A stretch of 64,000 bases of DNA from Gerris lacustris (GCA_951217055.1 OX578283.1:4728360-4792359), one strand, 5' to 3'. Shown: positions 22,857 through 35,423, numbered from the stretch's first letter. The notes: generated by a model not told the origin, from the letters alone. A program made the numbers and translations.

Positions 22857-23372
22857 AAAGTGGTGGTTAGAGCTGGTTAGGGGTGGTTAGAGGTGATTTG
22901 ATGTGGTGAGATGTTGTTAGATGTGGTTAGAGCTGGTTAGAGGTGGTTAGATGTGGTTAGAGGTGGTTAGAGCTGGTTATAGGTGGTTAGATGTGGTTAG
23001 AGGTGGTTAGATCTGGTTAGGGGTGGTTAGAGGTGATTTGATGTGGTTAGATGTTGTTAGATGTGGTTAGAGCTGGTTAGAGGTGGTTAGATGTAGTTAG
23101 ATGTGGTTAGAGCTGGTTATAGGTGGTTAAATGTGGTTAGAGGTGGTTAGATGTGGTTAGATGTAGTTAGATGAAGTTAGCGGTGGTTAGATGTGGTTAT
23201 AGATGTGGTTAGAGGTGGTTAGATGTGGTTAGATGTAGTTAGATGAAGTTAGCGGTGGTTAGATGTGGTTATAGATGTGGTTAGAGGTGGTTAGATGTGG
23301 TTAGAGGTGGTTAGATGTGGTTAGAGGTGGTTAGAGGTGGTAAGATGTGGTAAGATGTGGTTAGAGGTGGTT
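22857..23372. repeat. G-rich 10-bp minisatellite (GGTTAGAKGT)n
   Basis: About 50 units of GGTTAGAGGT / GGTTAGATGT with GGTTAGAGCT variants. Longer blocks are repeated inside the array (for example around 23150-23220 and 23210-23280). GG pairs every 4-6 bases could allow two-layer G-quadruplexes. The same family reappears at 58634. Confidence 0.9.
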
Positions 23373-23382
23373 AGAGTTGAAG

Positions 23383-23950
23383 TTGATATCTAGTGCAGAA
23401 AGTAGCATTTTGCATGCGAGTGTGGAGTTTGCACCCGAGCGACAGCGGGGGTAATAAAACCACACGAGTAAAGCAAAAAGCAGTTTTCGCTCGAGTTGCA
23501 TACAGAACTTTACCTACGATTGTGGATTTTAATAATAAATACAGAATAAAAATGTAATTAACTTCCTGTATGTAAGTTATGTATTTCTCTTTTGATTAAG
23601 ATGACATTAATTCATTGAATTAATTATTTCAGGAGGCGTATTATTCTCCTCTCTTTCGTCATAATCACTTATTGTTTTTCACTAAAAACTCGATATAAAC
23701 AGTTATTTTAATTAAACAAACAGCAAATTAGTTTTGTTAAATGTAAACAAACTCGCTAATCATGCGTTAAGGTGAAGAATTCCTCTTTTTTCCGCTCTAG
23801 GGCGGAAGAAAAGATGAATTCTTTACCTTATCGCATGATTATGAAACGCGCATGCGCAATCAATACAGCTACGAAAATAATCACTTTCCACGCATCTAAA
23901 CAGAGATATAATGTTTATATTTCGTATCAATAGTAGATAAACATAGTTTT
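23383..23950. repeat. Dispersed repeat family P, copy 1
   Basis: It begins 'tagtgcagaaagtagcattt' and contains an imperfect palindrome (TTTTGCATGCGAGTGTGGAG ... CCACACGAGTAAAG..GCAGTTTTCG). It runs to 'tttcgtatcaatagtagata'. It aligns along its whole length with 46707-47265. The superfamily is unknown and there is no coding frame. Confidence 0.7.
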
Positions 23951-25104
23951 AAAAATATTGCCGTCAGTCATCTTTGCATACGTATAAAATCTAAAATACT
24001 GGGCTGAATTTTATTAAATTTGGCAATTTGGTAATTAAGTATGAACTATTATAAGCAAAGTTTAGCGCGAGTTGCTTGGGACAGAATATTGTTTACTATA
24101 ATCTGGGCTCTTTATCTGTTCGACAATATATTACTCGCTTTTACGTAACTTCCTGCGGCTTCAAATCTTGGCAGCTAAATTTCAGCCATTTGCTGACGAC
24201 CTAGAAACCTGAAACTTTCACACATTATGTATTTCCCATCACAATACAATAATCAATCATTATTTAATTAATTAATTAACAATTCATGAATTAATTGTTT
24301 TGTTTGTCTTCAAATCTTGCAACCTAAATTTTAATATTTTTCTAAATAATTAAAAAGCGGAATCCTTCACTGATTTTATATTTTCGATTATAATACACTA
24401 ACACGGTCATTGGTTTCACAAACATTTCTAAAAGCATGTATTGCATCATATGCATTATACGTTTTGCGGGTTAGTTGCCTCCTTCAATTAAAAATATAAT
24501 CAAATTTCCAAGGTTACTATAAGTTTTTGTTCAAAGTGTTCCAATATATATTCTTGTTTTAATTCAAGAAAAATTATGTTGATCTTAGTCAATTAAATTT
24601 TTCGAGTACTGGAAACCACTGGGAAGTTAAGGATAAAAATGAAGAACCAAGAGAAAAAAAAAATGAAAGATTTAATTGAATGAAATTAATCTCTGAACAG
24701 CGTGTCCGAGACAGAGATGAGTTCTCATCAGACATCTCAAGCTATATCTCGAGAAATAAAAGATATACAGCCCCCCCCCGGGGGGGGGGGGGGGGGCTCA
24801 AGAAATATAATTCACAACATTTCTTCTTATTAACTCTCATCCCCCCCCCCCCCCGGAAAGTAATAAGATAAAATATTACTTTAGCCGAGGAGAGGGCGAG
24901 TCAAGCAAGTATTTTAATGACAAATTACTCTCGGAATCCAGACTCGCAGGAAAGAAAAAGTAATCTCTTCGGATAATTATTTCTTGTTAATACGCACGTA
25001 TTAACAAGAAATAAATTACTAAGTGAACTTTTTTTAATTTGATGTCAATACTAAACCACTAGGGGAAAATACAGTAAAAAATACTCAATAAATTATTTAT
25101 GCAA
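23951..25104. other. Unassigned sequence with C/G runs
   Basis: No gene. It contains a C9 run joined directly to a G17 run (24771-24796), a 14-C run (24841) and the palindrome below. Confidence 0.45.
24977..25014. repeat. Perfect 18-bp palindrome with 2-nt spacer
   Basis: TTATTTCTTGTTAATACG-ca-CGTATTAACAAGAAATAA. The arms are exact, long enough to extrude as a cruciform. The function is unknown. Confidence 0.9.
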
Positions 25105-25712
25105 CTAGGGAGTAAAGTAAGCCATTATTCCCTAAGCGAAAAAGTTGGTTCTTGAGGCGAAGCCAAAGGAACCATGGTCCCTAAATTCCGAGGCGAAGTC
25201 GAGGGAATTAGACCATTTAATTCCCGAGGTGCAGCCAAGGGAATAAATCTATAGCCGAGGGGAATAATTGCACTTTGCTCCCGAGGCACATACAATATTT
25301 TATCTCCAGTAGGAAGAAAATACATATTTTCGTCCATTGCACCGTTTTTATTTATTATTTAAATAAATAACAATAATTATTAGCACTTTTAATAGCAGAT
25401 ATAAGAGAATGGAATTAAACTCAAATAGAAGGTTATTTAGATGCAGGTTATAAACAAAAATAAACATAATCGAAAAAGCAGTGTCGCCAACCTGATTTCA
25501 ACAACTTCATTACATTAGCCATATATTTTCTACTATTTATAAAATAATTAAGTTGCAATCTTTACTTTTTTGCCCTACTTTACTTTTTCGCCCTTCTTTT
25601 ACTTTTTCCCCCTACTTTTTGAGTTCAGGGATGAAAAGACTTACTTTAGTCCCTTTAAACTAATTCAAAATCATAACTTTTTCTCCCTACAGGAGATAAA
25701 TACTTTTATTGA
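25105..25712. repeat. Dispersed repeat family Q, copy 1
   Basis: It starts 'tagggagtaaagtaagccat', has several 'gaggcgaagtcgagggaa'-type subunits (25150-25290), then an AT-rich part and a C/T-rich part (25570-25630). It ends 'tccctacaggagataaatac'. It matches 55905-56560. A family C copy follows within 35 bp in both places. Confidence 0.7.
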
Positions 25713-25744
25713 TTCCTATACAATCAACTCGAGTAAAAATAATC

Positions 25745-26300
25745 TACCAATTAGTGTGGCACATAGCTTCTTCGAGTCCAATTTCGTATATTTTTGTGAT
25801 TTTGTGCATTTAAAACCTATTTTTGTCAAATTTATTTAAATTTCTACGTTTTTTAAATCTGACAAAATTGTTTTGATGTTTTACATGAAATAAAGTATTA
25901 TTTTAGCAAACTTTAAAGAGTGCAGACGGTTGAAATTAATCTGTGATTATCTCCGGGCTACTTTCGACAAAAATTACATAAGTACTTTTCAAGACATAGG
26001 TGTAAATAAATGTATGTTTGTGCTCATGTGGAAGAGAAATAAATGGACGCAGAAGGTTGAAACATATATGTGTCCGACGATGGACAACCATCTAAATTTT
26101 ATTAAAATATGACGAGTACTTTTTAAATATGTTGGTTCGCAAAAATTGAGCGACAGACCGACAGACAGACACGGAACCAAAAATGTTCCCTGATGTCTGA
26201 AACGGATTTATGTCTTGGAATTTTTTAAATCGAAGACATAAAAAATGTTAGATGTTCTGAACGATCACATAGCTTCCGTTACTTTCGGTAAGCTTATCTC
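25745..26300 (-). mobile_element. Helitron-like family C, most complete copy
   Basis: The hairpin end is 'accaattagtgtggcacata'. It proceeds through 'ttgttttgatgttttacatg', 'agaaggttgaaacatatatg', the core 'catctaaattttattaaaat' and (GACA)n at 26157-26170. The end is 'cttccgttactttcggtaag', followed by a variant end 'cttatctcggagttagtgg' that is the unit amplified at 28.9 kb. It is about 555 bp. Confidence 0.75.
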
Positions 26301-27190
26301 GGAGTTAGTGGTTTACACGTATTTTTATCAGTAGACGGACTTATTCGTTGTATGAATTTAGTACGAGATTTGAAATTCAAATCAATAAGTTTAATGTATA
26401 TGATTAGGAGAAATATATTAGGATCGAATAATAATTTCTAACTTTATAATTCCATTAAAGAAAAAAAAAATGGGTTCCATTCATAATAACAAAAAAAAAA
26501 AAATGAAATCAAACATGAAAGTCCATAAGACAAAGTCCAGTGACCCAAAAAATAAAAGTTTTTTTTTGTCGGTAAACTTTACAAGTGTTTTTCTTTACTC
26601 TTTTACTCTTCCTTGGGGGGCCTCTTTTATCCTGTTTATTTGACTTGTATAAAAGAAAAGGGCTTTATCAAAAAAGAAGCGTCGAAAAAAAAAAAGAAGA
26701 AAAAGAAAAACGAGCAGAAACTACAGCAAAGGACAAACACAGGATGAAAAAAAAACCTCCCCTGGCAAGACATCCCTATTTACATTTAAATGGGTTAAAA
26801 TACAACGAGCGGGGAAACACAGAACCGGGGGCAAAGGAGGGAAGCGATCTCTGTCGGCTAAACTTACAAATAATATCCTCACCAGGTCCTACCAACCTGA
26901 CAAACAACTCAGTACTTTACAGCCGAGCATTCATACCAACCACTGTAAACCACTCCAACTCTACACTCAATCTTTATAACAGAATTTCATTTTAGAACCA
27001 AACAAAGTGTTTTTACTCTCTTTAGGTATATTTAAAAAAAAAAAATCAAAAAAATAAATGTTTTCCAAAAAATAATAACATTAATTTTCCTATTAAAAAA
27101 GAAATTCATTGAAGTCTGTATTAAATAAACTTTTTTAAAATAAAACAAAAATAAATAAATAAAGATTAAGTAATAATAGAAAAAATATTC
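26301..27190. other. Unassigned, A-rich
   Basis: The longest frame (26585-26995, plus, 136 codons) is lysine-rich through A-runs and matches nothing I recognise. I do not call it a gene. Confidence 0.4.
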
Positions 27191-27195
27191 TTAAT

Positions 27196-27800
27196 AATTT
27201 CAAGATAAAAAGAACTTTTTATATACTACGTTTTTAAATTTTCTGTTGAATCGTATGTAATGTTGATAATATAATTGTTATTGTTATATAATATATAATG
27301 TTAGTGAAAAAAAAAATAGTTCCGAATTTATTTACTTCACATAAATGACAACCATCTAGAGAGCTGATCTTAAACCTATAAAAGGACAAATCTTTGTACA
27401 ACGGATCTCCCCAACACCAAATCTAAACCGTGCCATCGATATATTTGAAATAATATAATCGATATTTCCTGTTTTGCTGTCATTCAATGTTTATCTATCA
27501 CAAATTTGAGACCCGTCAAAATGAAGATTGCGTAAATATTGGACATAGCAAAGCAAATAAAATAACTTGCTGATTTTTTCCGAACTAACTTTCCGTACAG
27601 CAAAATTTGCTGAAAACCAATTAAATTCTGCTGAAAGATGGCTAAAAGTATTAAAATAATGCATTGTCATCGTGTTCTGAGCTATGCTAAAAGTTTCAAA
27701 TGTCTAGCTATTCGGGAAGTTAGTTTAGAAATCGATTGCCAGAATAGTACCGGACAAACAAACAAACAAGAAAGCAAGCTAATAAAAACGTAGTAAAAAT
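27196..27800 (-). mobile_element. Helitron-like family X, copy 2 (carries the empty site for B)
   Basis: Uninterrupted copy: hairpin end at 27196-27225 and TAAAAACGTAG end near 27790 beside (CAAA)n. At 27295|27296 it preserves the sequence that family B interrupts at 11.27 kb. Confidence 0.8.
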
Positions 27801-28030
27801 CTAAAATAATTATGTTAGTTAATTTTTTTAAAACTCACATATTATTATGTAGCTTTATCAGATTGTGATAACCTGTAAGTCATGAATTTACTCACACTAA
27901 ACATTTCTTTAACTTAATCAATTTCTCGTTATTTTTGCACTTGTTCAGTTGTTACAGGATTTCCTGGTTAAATTTAACTGTTAATAAACATTAATACATG
28001 CTCGTACAATACACATACACATAAATTACA

Positions 28031-28755
28031 AGATAAAAATAACTTTTTATTTACTACTTTTTAAATTTTCTGTTGAATCATAATATTATATGTAGTGTTG
28101 ATAATAGAATAATTGTTATTGTTATATATAATGTTAGTGAAAAAAAAATAGTTCCGAATTTATTTACTTCAAATAAATAACAACCATCTAGAGAGCTGAT
28201 ATTAAACCTATAAAAGGACAAATCTTTGTACAAAGGATCTCGCCAACACCGAATCTCTAAACCGTGCCATTGATATGCCCCTATGTAGGGACAGTAAGAG
28301 AAGAAAAAGAAAAATTTGTACACGTAAAGAAGTATACAGATGCAGAAAAATTAAACCGATACCTAGGGCACAGGGGTAAACAAACCTGGTTGTCACACAT
28401 CAATTAATTTATTTCTTTTATTACTTTTCCTTTTTCGCTGTCATTCAATGTTAATCTCTTAATAAAAAATTACAAATTTGAAACCCGTCAAAATGAAGAT
28501 TGTAAATATGGGACATGTCAAAATGTGCGGTTTTTTTCCGAACTAACTTTCCATACAGCAAATTTTGCTGAAAACGAATTAAATTCTGCTGAAAGATGGC
28601 TAAAAGTATTAAAATATTGCATTGTCATCGAGTTCTGAGCTATTATAAAAGTTTTAAGTGTCTAGCTACTCAGGAAGTTAGTTAAAAATCGATTGCAAGA
28701 TTTATACTGGACAAACAAACAAACAAACAAGAAAGCAAGCTAATAAAAACGTAGT
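28031..28755 (-). mobile_element. Helitron-like family X, copy 3, with an insertion
   Basis: It is the same body as copy 2. About 150 bp of unrelated sequence (about 28275-28430) replaces the 'gatatatttgaaataatata' region. CAAA repeats at 28710-28728 and 'aataaaaacgtag' end it. Confidence 0.7.
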
Positions 28756-29590
28756 AAAAAATTGAGCGGCAGACTAACAGGCAGACACGGGACTATATTG
28801 TTCTCTGATGTCTGAAACGGATTTCTGTCTAGGAATTTTAGAAATCGGAGATATAAAAAATATTCGTTCTTCATGACTATCACATAGCTTCCGTTACATT
28901 CGGTAAGCTTATCTCGGAGTTAGTGGATTACATGTATAGCTTGCGTTACCATAGGTAAGCTTATCTCGGAGTTAGTGGATTACATGTATAGCTTGCGTTA
29001 CCATAGGTAAGCTTATCTCGGAGTTAGTGGATTACATGTATAGCTTGCGTTACCATAGGTAAGCTTATCTCGGAGTTAGTGGATTACATGTATAGCTTGC
29101 GTTACCATAGGTAAGCTTATCTCGGAGTTAGTGGATTACATGTATAGCTTGCGTTACCATAGGTAAGCTTATCTCGGAGTTAGTGGATTACATGTATAGC
29201 TTGCGTTACCATAGGTAAGCTTATCTCGGAGTTAGTGGATTACATGTATAGCTTGCGTTACCATAGGTAAGCTTATCTCGGAGTTAGTGGATTACATGTA
29301 TAGCTTGCGTTACCATAGGTAAGCTTATCTCGGAGTTAGTGGATTACATGTATAGCTTGCGTTACCATAGGTAAGCTTATCTCGGAGTTAGTGGATTACA
29401 TGTATAGCTTGCGTTACCATAGGTAAGCTTATCTCGGAGTTAGTGGATTACATGTATAGCTTGCGTTACCATAGGTAAGCTTATCTCGGAGTTAGTGGAT
29501 TACATGTATAGCTTGCGTTACCATAGGTAAGCTTATCTCGGAGTTAGTGGATTACATGTATAGCTTGTGTTACCATAGGTAAGCTTGGAA
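28756..29590 (-). mobile_element. Family C 5'-end fragment expanded into an array
   Basis: Starts 'aaattgagcggcagactaac', carries a short GACA tract, 'ctgatgtctgaaacggattt' and 'cttccgttacattcggtaag'. The terminal segment is then repeated 13 times before the normal ending 'aagcttggaagcaaaaac'. Confidence 0.7.
28905..29585. repeat. 52-bp satellite-like array, 13 near-identical units
   Basis: 'aagcttatctcggagttagt' recurs every 52 bp. I saw one base change (C to T near 29567) across the array, so expansion is recent or homogenised. The unit is the terminus of family C ('tagcttncgttaccntnggt'). Confidence 0.95.
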
Positions 29591-29633
29591 GCAAAAACAA
29601 TGATGAGCTGAGGTCTGGTCATGGTGGAGGCCA

Positions 29634-29749
29634 CAAAATATCACCATTTATTTCAAAATATCACCATTTATTTCAAAATATCACCATTTATTTCAAAATA
29701 TCACCATTTATTTCAAAATATCACCATTTATTTCAAAATATCACCATTC
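29634..29749. repeat. 20-bp tandem repeat, about 5.7 units
   Basis: 'aaaatatcaccatttatttc' repeated without change until the last partial unit. Confidence 0.95.
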
Positions 29750-32700
29750 TTTTTGATAATGCTGTTAGTCAAATTGTTATTATTTTAAGGGGCTCGCCAT
29801 TCAGCATTTACAATTTTAAATGCTTTTTTAAGCTAATTTCTAAATGTGCTATGAAATAAATATTTTCGTACGGTTTTTTTAAATACTTAAAAAAATGGAA
29901 GGGGGGGGGGGGTTACTTACTGGCTCACACAATAAATATTTCTCAAAATAAAAACATCCATAAATATAATTAGATTATCCATTGGATATTAAAAAAATAA
30001 TATTAACACAAACTGCGCATGTTGTACTTTATTTACGATCAAATAAAAATACCGACAGAGAAAAAGAATTATATAAGAGGAAAAATGTAACATCTATACT
30101 ACAGCAAACAAGTAATAAAAAATATATTTCACCAGCAAACAATAAAATATATATTACCCTCTCCATGAGTTGTTATTTCCACAAAAATACTACTATATCT
30201 CTACACATATATATGTCAAATACATTATTTATATTATTTATTCACATCGACACGTACATGCAATACATTTAAAAATATACTTCTTTATCTTTTTATCGAT
30301 ACATATAATATAAATATTATTTATCTATATCCACTGTGTACAGAGGGATTAATAATAATTTGAAAAACCTTTATAATTTTTTAAAATATATATTTAATTC
30401 GAACAATATTTGGCCCATGACTGGTCATTTGGATACGTGCATTTTACACCGGTGTTTGTAACACCGATTTTTACGCCAGATGTCGTTAGACATACGAATA
30501 TACTAACTTTTCAAAGCCCAAGTCTCTAAAATGAAGAACTCATTACGCTCCTTCGATAAATTTGAAATTACGTGCATACTCGTATATACAAATATCACCA
30601 TAATAAAAAAATGCGGTTGAAAATAAGGCGGGAAAATGTGTCTATGGTTGGTTGCGAGGAGTCTGTTACAGGCTTTACAGCTAAACCATCTAAATCCACA
30701 TCAAACTAAATTGAAACTTACCGAGTTTCACCCTTAACAAATAATAATTTCAGATTCTAACCACCCTTAAACCTTCCTTACTCAAATGCAATTTTCATCA
30801 CATAATAAAACCTTCACGAGCCTTTATTATTTCTCGCATATTGAACTTAAAAAGCAGCTTTATTTTTGTTATTTTTACCGTTTATTCCTTGCCTTATTTG
30901 GTTTGAACGTCAAGTCATGCCAGTGTTTATATACACGCGTTTATATCGGGTTTGGTAACATGGAGGAGGCGAAACCTTAGTAAAAAAAAAAAAAATATCG
31001 GGAAAGGGGAAAGTTAAGAGGGCAGTGAACCCATAATTCGAGCCCCAAGCACCCGGTCCAAGATAAGAGAAGGCAATACGACCTCAACTCCGGGGGCAGA
31101 AACCCGACCCGCCCCCACTGCACAAGAGAGAGAGAGAAAAAATTATCTATTGTCAAGTTTCCCCATCCCAAGATCTCATCTTCAGTTTACTGAGGAATTG
31201 CTCCCCTTCCCCTTCTAGCCTTTTCACTTGCCTCAGCAAATGGGGGGGGGAAACATTCCAACAGTTCTGCTATTTCAGCGCGTTTTCTTTTATGTTTTCT
31301 TCTGCCGGTCTTCTCCAGATGTTTTTATTTCTACTGCAATCAACCAGGAGGAGTTTGAAGGATTAAAGTCATCATCATCACAAAGTTGGTTTTACCATGA
31401 AACCCCGAGTGCTCAAGGATGTCAAGTCTAAAATGTAGCTTCCACAATAGCAACCATTTAAACGTTACACGAATTATATGAATCACCCACCAGTAAGCTT
31501 TTTCTAAAAAGAGTTTATTTTTATAAACTCATAATAATTAAGTATTACATATACTTTAAATGTACAATAAATGAAAGAGAAGTTACAATATAATGATGAA
31601 GTGCTTTAGTAATAAAATAATAATCATGCGAAGTATAAAATCATAATGCACCGAGCCTAAGGTGTGGCCGGTCTTATATAGACAAGGTGGTTCTGACGTC
31701 AAGATTAAGTTGTGTGTGTATGTGATTGTCAGTGTTTCTAAGTATTGTCAGAGTCAGCAATCTATATTGTGTAACACTTATTCTGTGTAGATTTGTTGCG
31801 TTTGAAAAATAAAAAATAATTTAAAGGTGTTTGTTTCACATCATTATAAACAAATGGTACGAATGTTGTAGCTCGAATAAAACTTTTAAGTGGCCGTCAA
31901 ACTATAGCATGTAATGAATGACATGGGTTTGCCATGGAGCTCCAAATACCTCACATACAGCAGCAACCCATAAATAAATAGCAAACTATTCCCTTAACTA
32001 CCATTCACTTCAACTTTTTTAAGTTACATATTATAATTTTATGTGCACATGATAATTTGAAAGTATAATATATTTAGGAAAAAAGAAAAAGCATAAAATC
32101 AAATAAATCAGACTTTAGCGTTACACTACATAAAAAGACATTCTCTCTTCAATAAAAAAAAAAAAAAGTCCAGAGGTAAAAATGCAACTAATAGCAACTA
32201 CGAATCTACCTCCCTCTTGGAAGAGAGAAAAGAAATAAAGGTTAAGAAAAGATGTTGCTGGAGTTGCCTCCACTCTATTATAAAGTTGCTTCGGAGTAGA
32301 GTGAGTAGGTAAGAGCAACTAATTATGCTCTCCCAAGTTGCCACTTTCACCTGACTCTACTTCTCACTCCAGATGGTAATTATTATCAAACTTGCTTCCG
32401 AAAGAAGAGAAAAAGAGCAATTCCCCCCCCCCCCCCCCCCCCTCGCCTCCCTTCTTACCTACTTAAGGTTCCTTATCTCACCTCGACCAGGCGCCAAAAA
32501 AACTCTTTAGTCAAGGGGGCCAACATTCCCAAAAACTTTTCATTTTATTCCTTCAAGAAATGAGCCTTTCGCATTTTTTTATTAGAGAAAAAAAATTGCT
32601 ATCAGCTTCAAGATTTGAAAAAAGGACATTTAAATAAATATGGATTTATTTTTGAACCGAGAGGAAAAAAGATAGAGAAGGATATCAAATGAACAGATCC

Positions 32701-33189
32701 ACAACATAAACGAGGGGAAAATGATGTAGGACATTTGCACGACTTTCCAAAGTATTTTTTAAACGAAGTGCATACATACATTTTACCGTATCGATCATAG
32801 ATATTTTCCAGAATAACCTCAAGGGGAGATGAGATATCACCCGTATATTACATAGAGGGGGAAGTAAATACGTATATTGATTCTTTACAAAACATATTAA
32901 ATTATTTTGTGATGAACAAATGAATAGATGATTCGAGGTTGAAAATTCTCTATGAGAGAAATGAAAGGGAACTGATCCAATGGAAAGGAAATGATGCGTA
33001 GCACAAGACAACTGACCCATGCAGATAGTTAATGATGTTTATTAAATAGTAATTTTGAAACTCATTGAAACATTATTCAAATACTCAACGTGACGAGTCT
33101 ATTTTCACAACTGACACCCCCCCCCCCCCCACCCATGTTTCTTTTAAGTCCTCGTCAACTTAGATTTGTGCTTTGCATTGATATATAAA
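29750..33189. other. Unassigned sequence, no gene supported
   Basis: The stretch includes a 12-G run (29898), a 22-C run (32424), a C-run (33115) and a GC-richer part at 31000-31430. At 31290-31318 a pyrimidine-rich tract ends in CAG and is followed by a 37-codon frame ending at 31431. This could be a terminal exon but has no recognised homology. Confidence 0.35.
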
Positions 33190-34064
33190 CAAGTATTATT
33201 TAAAGTGGAGACAGTTCGTCTGAATGCATCAGATTTAGGTTGCTACAGAACAGAGGGTTACCCCAGGGTAACATTTTAGGTCCTATCCTTTATTCCATCT
33301 ATACTTCCGACGTTCCTTAGCATTCTTCAACAGTTTTTATTTCCATTGCCGACGATACGTTAATTCTTTCCGTACATAAGTCCCTACGTACAGCTTCCGA
33401 CCATGACTAACAGCACCTTACTGTTTATGAAACCTGGTTCAAGAAATGGCGGATCAAGGTAAATGAAACGAAAAGCTCTTAAGCTCTTACGTGAACTTAT
33501 ATGTATTATAAGTTCATTCAAGGTATATGTGAACCTGTAACCCTTAACCAAATCCATATTCCTCATTCCAATTTCATTCGCTAATTGGGTCAGCACTTAG
33601 ATCGTCGTTTAACATGGGCACATCACACTAAACATAAACGTCAAACATGAAATACACGCTATAAACTTTTACACAGACTCTTACACAACATATCTAAACT
33701 CAACATGCAAAACAAAATACTCATCTATAACACCATAATAAAACCAATATGGACATATGGCAGAGAACTCTGGGGTTCCATTATACCTTCCAATTCCTAT
33801 CGCATCCAATCACTCCAATCCAAGATCCTAAAAAAAGTAGCTGACATCCCCTTTTATGATTCTGATTTCATCCCTCATAATGACCTCAAAGTACCTTCTG
33901 TCCGTGAACTAGCCATTTCCAGATATAAATCCTTCCATGACTCCCTTTTCGATCATTCCAATCCACTAGTCGACAGTCAGTTTTCCCGGACAATTCCTGA
34001 TAATCCTCCTAGACGCCTAGAAGGGGTTCTCCTAGGAAGTGGCAGTGGTCACGTGACCTCTTAG
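33190..34064 (+). pseudogene. Jockey-clade LINE reverse transcriptase relic
   Basis: Reverse-transcriptase motifs appear in one frame: LPQGNILGPILYSIYTSD (33258 on), then SIADDTLILS with the catalytic ADD, then KKWRIKVNETKSS, interrupted by several stops. After a scrambled part, HLDRRLTWAHHTKHKR and a 119-codon open stretch (33705-34064) give the 3' part of ORF2, including IKPIWTYGRELWGS and PRRLEG. Full ORF2 is about 900 residues. The endonuclease and palm start are missing. It is more decayed than the copy at 51.7 kb but clearly related. Confidence 0.8.
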
Positions 34065-34156
34065 GCAACTAAATTACGTTTATTTCAATTTCATGATTTT
34101 ATTTATGTTTAACGTTTCATTATGCAACACAAATCTGCCTCAATTCAAAAAGTGCT

Positions 34157-34312
34157 ATCACTGGATACATATATCACTGGATACACATATCACTGGATAC
34201 ACATATCACTGGATACACATATCACAGGATACATATATCACTGGATACACATATCACTGGATACACATATCACTGGATACACATATCACTGGATACACAT
34301 ATCACTGCATTC
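34157..34312. repeat. 16-bp minisatellite, about 10 units
   Basis: 'atcactggatacacat' repeated, with variants 'acat' to 'atat' and one 'cacagg'. It lies just 3' of the LINE relic and generates open frames by itself. Confidence 0.9.
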
Positions 34313-34514
34313 ATCATATCATTTTTCAAGTTAATAATTCTCACATCTGTATTGCTTATGACAGTAATGTATAGTAGAGTCACAGTAGTCATTGTAGAGA
34401 CAGTAGTATTGTCTACTTTACATAACAACTAAATATGATGATTAATATGAAGTCCCCTGTGTCTGGTGTATTTCCTGTGTTTGCTTCGAGTCAACATCAC
34501 GATGCACCACACCC

Positions 34515-34548
34515 CTGAAGATGCTTCCAGTAGTGGAAGCGAAACGTC
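34515..34548 (+). ncRNA. Hammerhead ribozyme-like core (plus)
   Basis: CTGAAGA (34515-34521), stem GCTTCCA/TGGAAGC (34523-34529 with 34534-34540) with loop GTAG, GAAA (34541-34544), then CGTC. It is identical over the core to the minus-strand copy at 15.65 kb. The flanks ('tgtttgcttcg', 'cacgatgcaccaca', 'gtgacgcggatttcacc') also match. Stem I is poorly formed in this copy, so self-cleavage is uncertain. It lies about 450 bp after the LINE relic, with a minisatellite between, so a link is not established. Confidence 0.4.
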
Positions 34549-34619
34549 GGATTTCAACCCCTACGTGACGCGGATTTCACCGGAAACCCAAGCTGTTTAT
34601 GACGAAGCTACCCGCGGAA

Positions 34620-35423
34620 GCCTACGGACCAAGTTAATATGAAGTCACTTTGTTTTTGGTGTTCCAGCACAACAGATATGATTCTACACGAGGTTTGACA
34701 TTATTTTTTTTCTTTTATTTGTGACTGGACATTAAATAAACTACATTTTTCATCTGATAATATACACAACAATAACTATAACAAATACATCAAACAACAC
34801 AAAAAACAAAATAAATAAATATAATAAATTGTTCTTGAAAAATAACTTGATAAAGAAAAATAAATAATAAAAACTTTTCTATAAAGATGTATATCCATTA
34901 TAACTTTTCCATTTTTATAAAATATATATATCTTTATTTTGTATATGGTCCGATATTTAATATCTATTTCTTTCATTTGTTCTACTTATTTAATGTCAAT
35001 TTCGACAACAGATATATTTGTCTTTCTATTCTTATTGTTCAGCGTAGATTTATAGCAACTAATAAAGAGAGATGGAAAGATAATACAAGAGTTTTCTTCA
35101 CTTTTCTTTAGTTTTCTTCACTTTTCTTTAGTTTTCTTCATTTATTATTATTTTTGATATAATATTTTTTATTTTAAAAAAGTGATAGAGATAATCTAAA
35201 TGAAAGCAGCTTCTTAAAATCTATTTCTAAGTTCCTTTATAGAGCGTATTTTTTAATAATATCTACTAACTAATATTATTTATTTAAACTTTTTTACGAG
35301 CCCCTAAGCAGAAAGCTAGACACAAAATGGGCGTTCGGAAGTACACAAAGTAATACAAACTAATAACAAGAGGTTATAGTATAATTCTTGAACAAAATTA
35401 AATATTGAACAACAATAAACAGG
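34620..35423. other. Unassigned AT-rich sequence
   Basis: Short 'ttttcttcacttttctttag' repeats at 35090-35140; otherwise nothing recognisable. Confidence 0.4.

Noticed and set aside
22857..23372. Internal telomere repeat
   Set aside because: The unit is GGTTAGAGGT/GGTTAGATGT, not TTAGG or TTAGGG; it is a decamer minisatellite.
26585..26995. 136-codon plus-strand frame
   Set aside because: Lysine- and glutamate-rich because of A-runs, no recognised motif, no splice or promoter context.
28905..29585. Possible CRISPR array (regular 52-bp repeats); likewise 21303-21590
   Set aside because: Units are contiguous with no unique spacers, the DNA is eukaryotic, and no cas-like genes exist here.
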